Origin: Dehalococcoidia bacterium
GTDB taxonomy: Bacteria > Chloroflexota > Dehalococcoidia > UBA3495 > JAAXIE01
Assembly (NCBI GenBank): GCA_012270525.1
Contig: JAAXIE010000228.1
Coordinates: forward strand, 1 to 6,902
Length of the DNA stretch: 6,902 nucleotides
Direction: 5' to 3'
The position numbers were made by a program, and so were the translations under genes. The stretch's first letter is position 1. Every line of letters starts with the position of its first letter. Of this stretch, positions 5,934 to 6,902 are shown one piece after another. Below the pieces are notes generated by a model. That model searched no databases. It saw only the letters and a program-made list of their open reading frames with translations, and was not told where the DNA came from.

Positions 5934-6902
5934 TCACGCGGTCGGCTCTTCCACGCTTTCCGCCAGAAGCTCCACGATGTCCCTGGCCTGTTTCTGGCCC
6001 GATAGGCCACGTGCCTCGATGCCCTCGGTGAGCATCTGCAGGCAGAAGGGGCAGGATACACCCACCGTGGGTGCCTCGGTCTGCACGAAATGGTCGGTGC
6101 GCGTATGATTGATCCGGGTGCCCGCGTTTTCCTCCACCCACATGTGACCCGCACCCGCGCCACAGCAGAAACCCCTCTGCCGGTTCCGTTCCATCTCCAC
6201 CACGTTCAGCCCCATGGCCCTGGCTACCCGTCTCGGCTCGTCGTAGACCCCGTTGTGGCGTCCCAAAAAGCAGGAATCGTGGTAGGCCACGGTATCAGGC
6301 TGCCCTTGCTGCAAGCTGACGAGCTTCAGCTTGCCCTCGTTCATGAGACGGTCGAAGAACTGGCTGTAGTGCATCACCTCGAAGTGGCCACCGAACTGGG
6401 GGTACTCGTTCTTCAGCGTGTTGAAGCAGTGCGGGCACGCGGTGACAATGGCCTTGACCCCGTACCCGTTCAGGGTCTCGATGTTCTGCTGTGCCAGCAT
6501 CTGGAACAGGTACTCGTTGCCCATGCGACGCGCTGGGTCGCCGGTGCAGGTCTCCTCGTCACCCAGGATGGCGAAGTCAACTCTGGCCGCCTTGAGCACC
6601 TTGACCATGGAGCGGGCGATGGCTTGGCTGCGTTGCTCCAGGGCCGGTGTGCAGCCCACCCAGAGCAGCACTTCCGCTTCCGGATGCTCGGCCATGGTGG
6701 GGACGTCCAGCCCGTCGGCCCAGTCGGTGCGCGAATACTGGGTGCCCCTCCACGGATGGCCCCGCTGTTCCAGGCTCAGCAGGGCGTTCATCGCCGTTTC
6801 CGGCATCCTCGATTCTTCCATCACGAGGTAGCGGCGCATGTCCATGATGGTAGGCACGTGCTCCACCACCACGGGGCATTCCTCCATGCAGGCCCCGCAG
6901 GA
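5934..6902 (-). CDS. CCG-domain Fe-S oxidoreductase (EtfD/GlcF/HdrD-like), C-terminal 322 residues; 5' end outside the window
   Basis: This is an electron-transfer protein with several iron-sulfur clusters. The visible part begins inside a ferredoxin-type motif, SCGACMEECP (CxxCxxxCP, residues 1-10). Two CCG (heterodisulfide-reductase-type) domains follow. The first has Cys84, Cys119 within TCTGDPARRMG, and CPHC (156-159); its usual CC pair is reduced to a single Cys. The second has Cys211, FCCGAG (245-250) and CPFC (284-287), with full CCG spacing. The frame is open to the right edge, so an N-terminal ferredoxin part and perhaps a membrane domain lie outside. Relatives include GlcF (glycolate oxidase), HdrD and EtfD, the mycobacterial protein linking ETF to menaquinone. 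Near CoA-thioester genes, an ETF-to-quinone role is attractive; beside a 2-hydroxyacid dehydrogenase, a hydroxyacid-oxidation role is possible. DUF1330 and the dehydrogenase follow downstream. Confidence 0.88.
   Translation of the reverse strand, partial: SCGACMEECPVVVEHVPTIMDMRRYLVMEESRMPETAMNALLSLEQRGHPWRGTQYSRTDWADGLDVPTMAEHPEAEVLLWVGCTPALEQRSQAIARSMVKVLKAARVDFAILGDEETCTGDPARRMGNEYLFQMLAQQNIETLNGYGVKAIVTACPHCFNTLKNEYPQFGGHFEVMHYSQFFDRLMNEGKLKLVSLQQGQPDTVAYHDSCFLGRHNGVYDEPRRVARAMGLNVVEMERNRQRGFCCGAGAGHMWVEENAGTRINHTRTDHFVQTEAPTVGVSCPFCLQMLTEGIEARGLSGQKQARDIVELLAESVEEPTA

Noticed and set aside
1..6902. Transposon ends, tandem repeats, CRISPR-like spaced repeats, phage genes, tRNA or rRNA.
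   Set aside because: Nothing of these kinds was seen by reading the window; the genes are compact and of ordinary metabolic or chaperone families.

Overview
This is a GC-rich bacterial window with six complete genes and two genes cut by the window edges. No mobile element, CRISPR array, tRNA or rRNA is visible. The likely source is an uncultured Chloroflexota lineage (Dehalococcoidia/SAR202-like). That is an inference from overall protein flavour: the opening of the acyl-CoA ligase, an NPN-cofactor sulfur transferase, a CCG-domain Fe-S oxidoreductase, and frequent TTG/GTG starts. It is not proven by any marker.

Left part (1-575): the heat-shock operon groES-groEL is read leftward, and groEL runs off the left edge after 37 codons. 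Its control region holds a well-formed sigma-70-type promoter (TTGACA, 17 bp, TAGGAT, on the minus strand). Immediately downstream of the -10 lies a CIRCE-like inverted repeat, the binding site of the HrcA repressor, with an 8-base spacer rather than the usual 9.

Middle part (576-4575): a rightward cluster of four tightly packed genes encodes two crotonase-family proteins, an acyl-CoA ligase and LarE. The first crotonase has an altered active site, while the second keeps canonical catalytic residues but has a short C-terminus. The second crotonase and the ligase overlap by 4 bases (TTGA). LarE is the sulfur-inserting enzyme of nickel-pincer nucleotide synthesis and follows 40 bases later. The first three genes fit activation of a carboxylic acid to its CoA thioester followed by hydration or isomerisation. 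LarE is an unexpected companion, since LarA, LarB and LarC are absent here.

Right part (4602-6902): a leftward cluster converges on larE with only 26 bases between the coding regions. In transcription order it holds an Fe-S oxidoreductase with a ferredoxin-type cluster motif and two CCG domains (5' end outside the window), a small DUF1330 protein, and a D-isomer-specific 2-hydroxyacid dehydrogenase. The Fe-S protein resembles the C-terminal half of EtfD/GlcF-like proteins that pass electrons towards quinone, which would fit acyl-CoA or 2-hydroxyacid oxidation.

Overall this looks like a CoA-thioester and 2-hydroxyacid metabolism neighbourhood beside a chaperonin operon. I found no clearly new multi-gene system. 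The points most worth following are the isolated larE, the divergent crotonase, the short-spacer CIRCE, and the overlapping divergent promoter region.
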